The notes beneath the pieces are model-generated. The model did no database searches and was not told the origin of the DNA. It was given only the letters and a program-made list of their open reading frames with translations. A stretch of 64,000 nucleotides of DNA from Myxococcales bacterium (GTDB taxonomy: Bacteria; Myxococcota_A; Polyangia; Polyangiales; JADJMO01), in NCBI GenBank assembly GCA_016709545.1, contig JADJMO010000001.1, positions 186,001 to 250,000 on the forward strand, given 5' to 3'. Position 1 is the stretch's first letter; every line of letters starts with the position of its first letter. Shown piece by piece: positions 42,184-51,880 of the stretch. Made by a program: the position numbers and the translations under genes.

Positions 42184-42447
42184 ATGCGTTTCGTGTCCGG
42201 TCTCCGCTACACCGAGCAGGAGTTGATCGTCGTCGACGCAGGGTATCGTCGCGGTCTCGCGCGTTGCCCCATCGACGAGAAGCCCCTGCTGACCACCGCG
42301 TGGCCCGATCGCACGCTACGGATGGTCTACTTCGTGTGTCGCCAGTGCTCGCGCATCGGAGCCATCGCCTACCCGATCGACAAGCCCGACGGGCCTGGGC
42401 TCATCGCGCGGCAGTCGCGACGTTCTTCGCGACCCCCTCGCCAGTGA
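42184..42447 (+). CDS. Small hypothetical protein with a CxxC motif
   Basis: The protein is 87 aa, starting MRFVSGLRYTEQELIVVDAG. The pairs ARCPIDEKP and FVCRQCSRIGA may form a zinc ribbon. It is short, soluble and divergent from the GlgX gene. No family name. Confidence 0.5.
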   Translation: MRFVSGLRYTEQELIVVDAGYRRGLARCPIDEKPLLTTAWPDRTLRMVYFVCRQCSRIGAIAYPIDKPDGPGLIARQSRRSSRPPRQ

Positions 42448-42461
42448 GCCCGCGACCAGAC

Positions 42462-42740
42462 TCAAGCAGCCGCGGCGATCGTGGTCTTGTTGGCCTTGCG
42501 ACGGCTCTGACCGCCCTTGCGCCCCGCTTCACGCGCCTGCTCGCTGCTCCAGCGGTGGGCGGTGCCGTTCTCGTGCGGGATGCGTCCAGCTGCGCTCGCG
42601 GTCTCGGTGTTGAAGCGGTTGGCGGTGCCGCGTTCGTGGGCGGTGCGGCCGCCCTTGCGCCCGAGGGCCTTGCGCTGCTCCGGGGTGAGGCTGGCGAAGC
42701 CGCGGGCGGGTTTGGTCTCCGAGACGGTGGTCGTGTCCAT
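42462..42740 (-). CDS. KGG-repeat stress protein (YciG/Con-10-like)
   Basis: The protein is 92 aa from the ATG at 42740, with AGGAGGAA upstream. It has repeated KGG motifs: RGFASLTPEQRKALGRKGGR, TANRFNTETASAAG and EQAREAGRKGGQSRRK. These small, hydrophilic repeats (stress-induced acidophilic repeat family) are expressed under starvation and stress and are probably intrinsically disordered. It fits next to glycogen/trehalose genes as a general stress-adaptation locus. Confidence 0.82.
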   Translation of the reverse strand: MDTTTVSETKPARGFASLTPEQRKALGRKGGRTAHERGTANRFNTETASAAGRIPHENGTAHRWSSEQAREAGRKGGQSRRKANKTTIAAAA

Positions 42741-42916
42741 GGGTTCCTCCTGCGCTTCCCTTGAGCAAGGCTGATACCGGCCATGGGATTGCTTGAGATC
42801 AGGGGGTTGGCCGATCAAAGTGAGCAAGGAATGCTCAGTGTGTGCAAATAGGTGGCGTGCAGAAAAGACACGCAATGGGTTGCCACCCTCCGCAGTGGGT
42901 GGCCTAGGCTGAGCCC

Positions 42917-43636
42917 ATGGCCTTCGGGCGCAGGCGCGGGTTCCGCCCCAGCTCGCTCAGCATGAACGCAGTGCCCGCACCCGTGGTGGTGCTCGGCAAG
43001 CCGGCGCTGCTGCGCGCGCTCGCTCACGTCATGCGCGACGAGACGAAGGCCCAGAAATTCCTCCAGGACGTCCTCTGGGACGCGGGCTTCGACGACGTCC
43101 CCGACGGCCCCGAGGCGTTCGAGGTCTTCGTCCGCGAAGAGGTCTTGCCTCGCCTCTTGCCCCTCGCCCGCCTCGACGAGGTGCACGATCTCGTGCGGCG
43201 TACGATCGGCGAAGAAGGCAGCCTGCACCCACCTCCGCTCCGCGCGCACGGGGCGCCACCGGCCGGCCGCGCCACCACGCCCGTGCGTCGGCCGCGCGTG
43301 GTGGTGGTCGAGGCCGACGATGGCCGACGGCTCGGCATCGCGCGCGAGCTCGTCCGGGGAGGTATGGACGTCGAGGTCCTGACCGAACCAGGGCAGGTGC
43401 TCTCGGTCGACGCCTTCCACGCCATCGTGATGCGCCTCGGCCGCGACGCCGACCACGTCATCCAGACCCTCGCCGGCCAACGCACCCGGGCCGGCCTCGT
43501 CACCTACGACGACCCTGCCCAGCGCGCCCTCCTCAAGAGCACGATCGAGCGCTGGCCCAACGACCGGGTGGCGGTCCTGCCCTTCGAGGCCGCCGCCCCC
43601 CTCGTCGCCTCCCGCGTCCGCATCGTGGTCGCGTGA
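42917..43636 (+). CDS. Degenerate receiver-domain protein
   Basis: The protein is 239 aa. An N-terminal helical region (ALLRALAHVMRDETKAQKFL, EVFVREEVLPRLLPLARLDE) is followed from about residue 125 by a receiver-like fold: RVVVVEADDGRRLGIARELV, then DAFHAIVMRLGRDADHVIQT. The strand that should carry the phosphorylated Asp (usually a DxVxxD-type motif) reads IVMRLG, so it probably cannot be phosphorylated. It may be a decoy or a scaffold. A palindrome lies directly after its stop. Confidence 0.65.
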   Translation: MAFGRRRGFRPSSLSMNAVPAPVVVLGKPALLRALAHVMRDETKAQKFLQDVLWDAGFDDVPDGPEAFEVFVREEVLPRLLPLARLDEVHDLVRRTIGEEGSLHPPPLRAHGAPPAGRATTPVRRPRVVVVEADDGRRLGIARELVRGGMDVEVLTEPGQVLSVDAFHAIVMRLGRDADHVIQTLAGQRTRAGLVTYDDPAQRALLKSTIERWPNDRVAVLPFEAAAPLVASRVRIVVA

Positions 43637-43675
43637 GGGTGTTTCGAAACTGATTCGAAACGTTTCGAAACACCC
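43637..43675. promoter_or_regulatory. Perfect 14-bp inverted repeat, GGGTGTTTCGAAAC
   Basis: Arms at 43637-43650 and 43662-43675 are perfectly complementary and separated by 11 bases. The inner GTTTCGAAAC core also appears shifted in the loop. It lies right after the receiver gene and could be a terminator-like hairpin or an operator; no T run follows. Confidence 0.55.
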
Positions 43676-43696
43676 CGCGTCCTCCCCTCTGAGAAT

Positions 43697-43759
43697 GGCC
43701 CCCGGGCTGAAGCCCGGGGCACCGACGGCCGCTGAAGCCCGGGGCATCGACCCCGGGCT
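43697..43759. repeat. REP-like GC palindromes with a 31-bp inverted copy downstream
   Basis: Palindrome A is CCCCGGGCT-GA-AGCCCGGGG (43700-43719). Palindrome B has arms at 43736-43744 and 43751-43759 with the loop CATCGA. The 31 bases at 43697-43727 occur again as an exact inverted copy at 48328-48358, on the far side of the group II intron. Such clustered GC palindromes look like REP elements. Confidence 0.75.
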
Positions 43760-43837
43760 CGACGCCACGCTGGGCTGGCTGGACTCCACTCTGCTGGTCC
43801 TTGGCAGCGCGACGTCCAGCCAGTGATTTGGGACGTG

Positions 43838-43863
43838 AAGCCCGGGGTTCAGGCCCCGGGCTT
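43838..43863. other. Stem-loop just upstream of the group II intron
   Basis: Arms AAGCCCGGGG (43838-43847) and CCCCGGGCTT (43854-43863) form a 10-bp stem with the loop TTCAGG. It ends 7 bases before the intron 5' end. Class C group II introns typically insert just after such hairpins. Confidence 0.7.
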
Positions 43864-44917
43864 ACGGTGTGTGCGCCCATCATGGGCACGACCTTGCGGG
43901 TGCAAGTCCCGCCGAGAGGAGACCATCCCGATCGAAGCGAATCGCAACTGCGGAAGGGTGACCGACCGTGGGGAGGAAGCGAGGAGCGAACCCGCGGGCC
44001 GATGAACAAGAACCCGATACGAGGCGACGACGAGCAGGGCGAGCGAGCACACGATCGCGAAGCCCCGAATGGTCGAGGCTCAGGCGTCGTAGATCGGGCG
44101 GTCGCGCGGCGAAGGGCCGTGTTCTTACCTGGGGAGATCTCGCCTCACGCCCGAAAGGGCGACGCAGTGAAGCGGAGCGAGAAGTCAGCCGAGGCCGTAG
44201 TAGCGGACGCGGAGCCGAGCAGGGACCCCCCGAACCTCGGAAGCCTCTGACGGCGCGAAGGGCTGAACGATGGGAGAGCGAAACGATCGTGCGTCTCAAG
44301 AGCAAAGGGCCACAGATGTCGAGGCAACTCGAGCTACCGGAGGAGGCAGGGCGAAACCCCGACGGCCCCCCGGAGCGTGGAAACGCCGATGGCGACGCAC
44401 GGCGACGAGCGCTCGGGAACGAGCGACCTGATGGAACGCGTGTGCGAACGCGCAAACCTCCAGGCCGCGCTGAAGCGGGTGAGGAAGAACAAGGGCAGCG
44501 CCGGCATCGACGGGATGACGGTGGACGAGCTGCCAGAGCACCTCAAGACGCACTGGCCCGCGCTGCGTGAGCAACTGCTTGCGGGCACGTACCAGCCGTC
44601 CATGGTGCGACGGCACGCGATCCCGAAACGCGGCGGTGGGGTACGAGAGCTCGGCATCCCGACCGTCGTCGATCGGTTCATCCAACAAGCCATCCTGCAG
44701 GTGCTGGGTCCGCGATTCGACCCGACCTTCTCGCAATACAGCTACGGCTTTCGGCCACGGCGCAGCGCCCACGACGCCGTCGTGCAAGCGCAGCGATACG
44801 TGAACGACGGCCGGCGCACCGTGGTGGACGTGGATCTGGAGAAATTCTTCGACCGCGTGAACCACGACGTGTTGATGGGTAGGCTGGCCAAGCGCATCGT
44901 GGACAAGCGGCTGCTCG

Positions 44918-44925
44918 GGCTGATC
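44918..44925. repeat. IS66 target-site duplicate, left copy (GGCTGATC)
   Basis: An 8-base direct repeat directly before the left end of the IS66 element. The same sequence follows the right end at 47501-47508. IS66-family elements make 8-bp duplications. Confidence 0.85.
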
Positions 44926-44984
44926 GTAACCGCTGCATGGACCCCGTCTGGCCGATCGCCCTCTCGGCGTAGACACTGTCGGCG

Positions 44985-45332
44985 ATGGCGGATCGGGCGG
45001 TCTGGACCAAGCGGGTGTCTGAGTGGCGAGCGAGCGGGCTGAGCTCGACGGAGTTCTGCCGCGGACGCGACTTCACGGCCGGCGGTCTGCGCAACGCCGC
45101 CCACCACATCGAGCGCGAGTTGCGTGAGCGCCGGACCCGCAAGGTGCGGGTGGCGCGCGTGCTCCGGACGTCGACCGCGATGGAGGTTGCCCGGCTGCCT
45201 GCACCGACGCTCGCGCCAGTGATGGACAATCCCGTCGTGGTCGAGATCGGCGGCGCCCGCATTCAGGTCACCCGCGGCTTCGACCACGAGACCCTCGCAG
45301 CGGTCCTGTCGATCCTGCAGGAGCGCGCATGA
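44985..45332 (+). CDS. tnpA: IS66 accessory protein TnpA
   Basis: The protein is 115 aa: MADRAVWTKRVSEWRASGLS, TEFCRGRDFTAGGL, then VRVARVLR and a C-terminal IEIGGARIQVTRGFDHETL-like end. It is the small first open frame of IS66 elements and is needed for transposition in studied members, though its exact role is unclear. It overlaps tnpB by four bases (ATGA). Confidence 0.8.
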   Translation: MADRAVWTKRVSEWRASGLSSTEFCRGRDFTAGGLRNAAHHIERELRERRTRKVRVARVLRTSTAMEVARLPAPTLAPVMDNPVVVEIGGARIQVTRGFDHETLAAVLSILQERA

Positions 45333-45729
45333 TCCCCGCACGGCGGAGATCTACGTCGGGCTCGACCCGATCGACCTGCGCTGGGGTTTCGACCGCCTGC
45401 GCGGGTCGTCGGCGAGCGGGTCGGCCGCGACGCCCGAGGCGGTTCGCTGTTCGTGTTCTTCGGTCGGCGGCGAGATGCGCTCAAGGTGCTCTTCTTCGAT
45501 GGCACCGGCATGTGTGTGTTCTACAAGCGCCTGGACCGCGGGACGTTCCGCATCCCCACGCCGGCCATCGCGGGTGCGGCCTGTGGCCCTGACCGATCGC
45601 GAGCTCGACGATCTGCTCGACGGGATCGAGGTCGAGGCCGGAGGCGGAGACGACCAAGGGCAAGCGATCGCGCATCCACTGACACGCACTTTTCTCACGC
45701 GAGAGGATCGACAACGAGCAAGGGCGTAG
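45329..45729 (+). pseudogene. tnpB: IS66 TnpB, frameshifted
   Basis: The readable pieces are YVGLDPIDLRWGFDRL-like near the start (in a second frame), then FFGRRRDALKVLFFDGTGMC and VFYKRLDRGTFRIPTPAIAG, then LTDRELDDLLDGIEVEAGG. This is the IS66 Orf2 (TnpB) family. At least three indels are needed to read it through. The start ATG overlaps the tnpA stop. Confidence 0.65.
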
Positions 45730-45746
45730 TTACTCATGGCTCCGCC

Positions 45747-47431
45747 ATGCCGACGCCGACCGCCGCCGATTCGAGCGCCGACGCGCGCATCGCAGCGCTC
45801 GAGGCGGCACTCAGCGCGGAGCGTGATCGCGTCGCTGCACTCCTGCGCGAGCGCGACGTCCTCCGCGCGTCCCATGAGCGACTTCGGCGGGGCCGAGCTG
45901 CTCAAGCGGCGGATCTTCGTTGCCAAGGCCGAGCGTGTCGACAGCGCGCAACTCGAGCTCGAGTTCGCGGAGAAGCCGCCGAGCTCGACCGCCTGGGCGG
46001 TGCGGATCCGTCTGAGGACAGCCCGACTCCCACGAAGACCAAGGCGCGCCCGACCGGGCGACGTGACCTGCGCAAGGCCTCGATCGAGGAGGTTCGTGTG
46101 GAGCTGTCCGATCCGCTCTTCGACGACCTCGTCGCCCAGGGCAAGGCCGAGCGCATCGGTTTCGAGGAGAGCTGCAAGCTCGCCTGGCAGCGCGGTGGGA
46201 TGCGCCGACTGCTGATCGCGCGGGTCAAGTATCGGACCGTCGACACGCAGGGCAGGTCTGTTGTCGAGACCACGCCAATGCCTGTCGAGACGTTCGCGCG
46301 CTCGCTCGCGGCGCCCTCGATGCTCGCGCACATCGCCACCGAAAAGCACTGCGATGGCCTGCCTCTGCACCGCATCGAGGACCGGTTCGCGCGCGACGGC
46401 GTGCCCGTTGACCGCGGTACGATGTGCAGGTGGCTCGAGGACGCGGGCGCGACTCTCGGCGCGACCGTTGTCGCTGCCATGAAGGCGGATGCCCTCGCTC
46501 GCGCCTTCTGCATCGCGACCGACGCCACCGGCGTCGCGATTCAGCCCATTCGCACCCACGAGAAGGGCCACAAGCCCTGTCGCCGCGGTCACTACTTCGT
46601 CCTCGTTGCCGATCGCGACCACGTGCTGTTTGAGTATACGCAGAAGGAAACAGCGGCCTTCGTCGGCCAGATGCTCCACGGCTTCAGGGCTACGTGCAGG
46701 CTGACGCCAAGAGCGTCTACGACGCGCTGGCCCGGCCGCCCGACCCTGACGATCCGGAAGACGATCCCGATCGGGCCGTCCCGCACGAGGTCGGATGTTG
46801 GGCGCACGCGAGACGCAAGTTCTGGGAGGCGACGATCGCCCGTGACGCGTCGCACGAGAAGGGCTCGCCCGGATTGGCCGCATCTTCGAGCTCGATGCTG
46901 GCTGGCGCGCCAAGCCACCTTCCGGAAATAGGTCGGCTCCGACAGGTGCACCTGCGCCCACACATCGAGGCCTTCTTTGCCTGGGCCGACCAGCAGTACG
47001 CACTCGTGCGCGAGCAGCGTGGCCTCCTGCGCACTGCGCTCGGGTACGCCGTTCGTCAACGCCCCGCGCTGGTCCGTGTGCTCGAGAACGGAGGACTGCT
47101 CCTCGACAACAACCGCTCGGAGCGCGAGCTCCGACGCGTGGCTGTGGGCCGCAAGGCCTGGCTGTTCTCGGGTAGCGACGATCACGCCGACGCCGCCAGC
47201 CATCTCTTCTCCGTCATCGCCTCCGCTCGCCTCCACGGCCTCGATCCCGAGACCTACCTGCGCGACATCTTCCGTCTCCTCGCCCACTGGCCGCGCGATC
47301 GCTACCTCGAGCTGGCGCCGCTGCACTGGGCCAGCACCCGCGCCAGGCTCGACCCCGACCAGCTCGCGCGGGAGGTCGGCGATGTCAGCATCCCGCGCCG
47401 TCTCGCGGAACAGCAGTCGGGAGCGCGCTGA
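45747..47431 (+). pseudogene. tnpC: IS66 transposase TnpC (DDE), frameshifted
   Basis: The N-terminal coiled coil is ADARIAALEAALSAERDRVA. The DDE catalytic core shows CIATDATGVAIQPIRTHEKG (first Asp), YVQADAKSVYDALARP (second Asp) and LENGGLLLDNNRSERELRRV (Glu), with GCWAHARRKFWEATIARDAS between. Breaks occur near 45888, 45973, 46686, 46865 and 46923. Most are in short G/C runs, so the protein may be intact in reality. It cuts and joins DNA for transposition. Confidence 0.75.
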
Positions 47432-47500
47432 CCTCGACTCACCCTCCCAGCCTGCGGCCTCAGGTGAGCTGGGTCGAGACGGGGTTCGTGCAGCGCTTAC

Positions 47501-47508
47501 GGCTGATC
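47501..47508. repeat. IS66 target-site duplicate, right copy (GGCTGATC)
   Basis: Exact copy of 44918-44925, directly after the right inverted repeat. Confidence 0.85.
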
Positions 47509-48252
47509 CGCCGCTACCTGGAAGCGGGGATGCTCGCGGATGGGATCGCGATCGAGCGTCATGAGGGAACGCCCCAGGGCGGACCTCTCTCGCCGCTCCT
47601 CGCGAACGTGCTCCTCGACGAGGTCGACAAGGAACTGGAGAAACGCGGTCACGCCTTCGTGCGCTACGCCGACGACTGCAACGTCTACGTGCGGTCAAGC
47701 GGGCGGGCGAGCGCGTGATGGAGCTGCTTCGGCAGCTCTTTGCAAGCCTCAGGCTCGGTGAACGAGTCGAAGAGCGCCGTCGACAAAGGTGTGGAACCGC
47801 AAGCTCCTCGGCTACTCCCTATGGGCAGCCAAGGGGCGAGTGGCGAAGCACCGCGTCGCACCAACGGCCCTGGAAATGATCAAGATCCGCGTGCGTGAGG
47901 TCACGCGCCGAAGTCGAAGCCCAGAGCATCACGAGGGTCGTGCGGGACCTCCGGTCATACCTCGTCGGGTGGAAGAACTACTTCCGCCTCGCCGATACAC
48001 CGGGGTCTTCCGCGCGCTCGACGAATGGATTCGGCATCGGCTACGAGCGCTTCACCTCAAGCACTGGCGCCAGGAACGACGATCTATCGCGAACTGCGCG
48101 CCCGGGGACTGCCCGAGCATGCGGCCGCCAGAGTCGCCGCGAACGGCCACCGCTGGTGGAGGAACTCCGCCATGCTGATCAACATCGCCTTCCCCACCAG
48201 CTACTTCGACGGCCTGGGCCTCCCCAGACTCGCCGCGTGACCTCAACCAATC

Positions 48253-48327
48253 GAACCGCCGGTGCGGACCCGCACGCCGGGTGGTGTGGCAGGGGTCCGA
48301 GGTTTTCCTCGGGCCCCTATGCCCGAT
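48253..48327 (+). ncRNA. Group II intron domains V and VI
   Basis: Domain V is the 35-base hairpin at 48253-48287 (GGTGCGGACCCGCACGCC stem). Domain VI follows with the stem AGGGGTCCGAGG/CCTCGGGCCCCT and a bulged A near 48319, the branch site for lariat formation. The end AT at 48326-48327 matches the AY rule for group II introns. Confidence 0.75.
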
Positions 48328-48358
48328 CGTCGGTGCCCCGGGCTTCAGCCCGGGGGCC
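48328..48358. repeat. 31-bp inverted copy of the upstream REP-like repeat
   Basis: Starts exactly where the intron ends and is the perfect reverse complement of 43697-43727. The two copies bracket the whole nested element. Confidence 0.8.
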
Positions 48359-48376
48359 CTTCTTCGAGAGCCATCT

Positions 48377-49195
48377 TCAGTGCTTGTTGTGGCTCCTCGC
48401 GTGCTCGAGGCAGTACACGGTGGCCTTGCCGCCGCAGAACTCCTGGCAGTTGCAGACGCGCAGGTCGACGTCGGGGTCTTCGTCGCTCTTGCCGCACTGC
48501 ACACAGCTGCGCACCTTGCGCTCGGGCTCGGGGGCGAAGCGGCTCCGCTCGGTCTGCTGGCGCAGCACCACGGCCTGGCCCCGCAGCAAGCCGACGAGGT
48601 GGCCTCCGAAGAACAGGAGGAAGCCGATCATCGTGGCGCCGAACGACACGCGGAGCGGATCGAGGACCGGCCCGTCGAGCTTGTCGTAGAGGACGTACAT
48701 GTAGATCATCAACCCGAAGTCGAGCAGCGCGAGCCACTTCGCCTTCACCGGGATGAGGAAGTAGAGCCGGATCTCGGCCTCCGGGAACAGGATGCCGAAC
48801 GCCATCGCGAGCGAGAGGTGCATGGGTGCCGCCGTGATCGGCATGCGCAGGATGAACCCGGCCGCGACGCACAGACCCCAGCCGAGCGTCAGGTAGACGC
48901 CGAGCTTGAAGCTCCCCCAGTGCTCCTCGAGCGACGAGAGGATCCAGTAGTTGAAGCTCACCATGAAGATGAAGAAGAGGACGCTGCCGCTCGACGGGAT
49001 GAAGAACGCCGAGATCACGCGCCACACCTGACCGCGCAGGACGAGGGCGGGATCGAAGTACATCGCGAGCGGGAGCTCGGGCTTCGCGAGCGTGAGCGCG
49101 AAGGTGATGGCCCAGACGCCGACGACCCAAGCGGCGGTGTTCGGCAGGGAGAGCCAGCCGAAGCGGCGCTCTAGGCGGGCGAGGAGACGATCCAT
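48377..49195 (-). CDS. Rhomboid-like membrane protein without a visible protease motif, with Cys-rich tail
   Basis: The protein is 272 aa with six likely membrane segments (NTAAWVVGVWAITFALTLAK, VLFFIFMVSFNYWILSSL, VYLTLGWGLCVAAGFIL, LLDFGLMIYMYVLY, ATMIGFLLFFGGHLVGLL). The topology and the VWRVISAFFIPSSGS stretch resemble rhomboid/Derlin proteins. The GxSG Ser motif of active rhomboid proteases is not seen; the region reads PMHLSLAMAFGILFP. The last 45 residues hold seven Cys and two His (SCVQCGK, RVCNCQEFCGG, YCLEHARSH), probably a zinc-binding domain. An inactive rhomboid-type scaffold is the likeliest reading. Confidence 0.65.
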   Translation of the reverse strand: MDRLLARLERRFGWLSLPNTAAWVVGVWAITFALTLAKPELPLAMYFDPALVLRGQVWRVISAFFIPSSGSVLFFIFMVSFNYWILSSLEEHWGSFKLGVYLTLGWGLCVAAGFILRMPITAAPMHLSLAMAFGILFPEAEIRLYFLIPVKAKWLALLDFGLMIYMYVLYDKLDGPVLDPLRVSFGATMIGFLLFFGGHLVGLLRGQAVVLRQQTERSRFAPEPERKVRSCVQCGKSDEDPDVDLRVCNCQEFCGGKATVYCLEHARSHNKH

Positions 49196-49263
49196 ACGGC
49201 CGGAAACCAAAGGCACTCGCGGAGAGGCCGTCAAGGCCCCGAGCTCGTGTATGCTGCTCGGGC

Positions 49264-50760
<1,497 letters not shown>

Positions 50761-50786
50761 GGAGACACGACAAGCCATGGAGCGGC

Positions 50787-51878
50787 TCAGGCGATGGTCT
50801 GCTCGACGGCGGCGCCGCGCTCGGTGTGGCGCATGCGGACGACGAGCTTCTTCCAGCGACCGTTGCCGTCGCGGTTGTCGTCGCCGATCAGCTTGGCGAC
50901 CGCGTCGACCAGGGGCCGTGAAGCGTCGAGCGCGTGCAGATCGCCCGCCGCGTCGATCCCGACGAGCTGCACGACGAACCGCCCCTTCGACTGCTCGAGG
51001 TCGATGCGGACGACGAGGAGGGCTTGCCGGAAGCCGTCGATCTGCTGCACGACCTCGGCGAGCGCCGACTGGGCGACGGGCAGGAACAGCTCGCGCCGGA
51101 TCTCCCGCACCGGCAGCGTGCTCTGGACGGTGCGAGGGGCGGGCGCGGGCGCCGGGATCGTCGAACCGAAGTCGTCGGGGGACACCTCGAGGCCCGGCGA
51201 AGGCGCGAGCGAGCGGACGCCCATCGTCGGGCGAGACGGGGGGATCGGCCCGGTGCGCGAGGCGGCGGGCGGCGGCACGGAGTGCGTCATCCCGACCACG
51301 GCGGGACGGAAGCCCGCGCGCGGACTGGGGCCGGAATCGAGCTCGAGTCCGCCGACCATCCACGCCGGGCGCTCGCTCCCCCGGTTGACCTGGGTGTCAC
51401 GGAGCTCGCTGGGTGGGCGCGTGCTCCCTCCGTCGCGCGCGTCGTAGAGCGCATACCAGGTGGCGTGACCTTCTCCGGGCACGCGGAGGATGCCGTCGGC
51501 GCGGGCGAGCTGGGCGGCCACCCGGCACACGAGCTCGGCCTCGTCGGCGTCGACGAACAGCTGCTCCTTGGTGAGCTCGTGCATCTGCCAGCGCTCGCCT
51601 TCGCGGAACGCGAGGCCGAGGCGGACCCGATCGAGCTCCGGGGAGAAGCCGTGGAACCACCACTTGAAGACCCCGAGGTCCGCGCTGTGCTCCGCGATCT
51701 TCTCCACGCGGGCCTGCCAGATCGCCGCGCCTTGGCGGAGGTACGTCACGGTGCCGTGGGCCTGGTCGGGACGGACCTCCTCGGCGCCCCGCGTCTGCGC
51801 CTCCTGGCGCTCGAGCATCCGCGCGATCTCGGACTCCATGAGCAGCGCGAAGCGCCGGAACTTCTGGTCCAGAGGCAT
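50787..51878 (-). CDS. Hypothetical protein with variable linker
   Basis: The protein is 363 aa. The N-terminus (MPLDQKFRRFALLMESEIAR) is helical; residues about 60-150 hold a compact domain (KWWFHGFSPELDRVRLGLAF). A Pro/Ser-rich linker (about 170-250) leads to a C-terminal domain (LPVAQSALAEVVQQIDGFRQ, ALLVVRIDLEQSKGRFVVQL). No family is recognised. It starts 2 bases after the upstream gene's stop on the same strand, so it is likely part of its transcript. Confidence 0.6.
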   Translation of the reverse strand: MPLDQKFRRFALLMESEIARMLERQEAQTRGAEEVRPDQAHGTVTYLRQGAAIWQARVEKIAEHSADLGVFKWWFHGFSPELDRVRLGLAFREGERWQMHELTKEQLFVDADEAELVCRVAAQLARADGILRVPGEGHATWYALYDARDGGSTRPPSELRDTQVNRGSERPAWMVGGLELDSGPSPRAGFRPAVVGMTHSVPPPAASRTGPIPPSRPTMGVRSLAPSPGLEVSPDDFGSTIPAPAPAPRTVQSTLPVREIRRELFLPVAQSALAEVVQQIDGFRQALLVVRIDLEQSKGRFVVQLVGIDAAGDLHALDASRPLVDAVAKLIGDDNRDGNGRWKKLVVRMRHTERGAAVEQTIA

Positions 51879-51880
51879 GG

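Larger units (their letters stand above)
44926..47500 (+). mobile_element. IS66-family insertion sequence, 2575 bp
   Basis: Both ends begin GTAA: the left end is GTAACCGCTGCATGGACCCC and the reverse-complemented right end is GTAAGCGCTGCACGAACCCC. They match at most of about 25 positions. The element carries the three IS66 genes (tnpA, tnpB, tnpC) in order. It is flanked by the 8-bp duplicate GGCTGATC. Excising the element and one duplicate leaves CTGCTCGGGCTGATC joined to CGCCGCTACCTG, restoring the RT reading frame. Confidence 0.85.
44377..48240 (+). pseudogene. Group II intron reverse transcriptase/maturase, interrupted
   Basis: The N-terminal half is 44377-44925: GIDGMTVDELPEHLKTHWPA, IPKRGGGVRELGIPTVVDRF and VVDVDLEKFFDRVNHDVLMG, which holds the first catalytic Asp. 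After the IS66 element it continues exactly in frame with RRYLEAGMLADGIAIERHEG and the YADD active site (FVRYADDCNVYV). From 47704 on there are several frame changes, but the maturase X domain (VVRDLRSYLVGWKNYFRLAD) and the C-terminal end (NGHRWWRNSAMLINIAFPTS, stop 48240) are readable. RT and maturase copy and splice the intron RNA. The multiple breaks mean it is inactive or the sequence has errors. Confidence 0.8.
43871..48327 (+). mobile_element. Group II intron (probably class C), interrupted by IS66
   Basis: The 5' end fits GUGCG-type boundaries (GTGCGCCCATCATGGGCACG from 43871). The 3' end has domain V/VI hairpins (48253-48327) and a final AT, with a bulged branch-site A at about 48319. 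The interior codes for a reverse transcriptase/maturase, cut into two parts by an IS66 element at 44926-47500. It lies just after a stem-loop and between two inverted 31-bp REP-like repeats. The 5' boundary could also be the GTGTG at 43867. Confidence 0.75.

Noticed and set aside
43801..43880. tRNA-like fold near the intron start
   Set aside because: Only a stem-loop is seen; there is no full cloverleaf, anticodon loop or CCA-type end.
44296..44976. Minus-strand frame across the intron RT gene
   Set aside because: It is the shadow of the RT, which carries catalytic motifs on the plus strand.
48281..49174. Plus-strand frame running from the intron end over the pseudo-rhomboid gene
   Set aside because: It reads through intron domain V and the complement of a membrane protein; no motifs.
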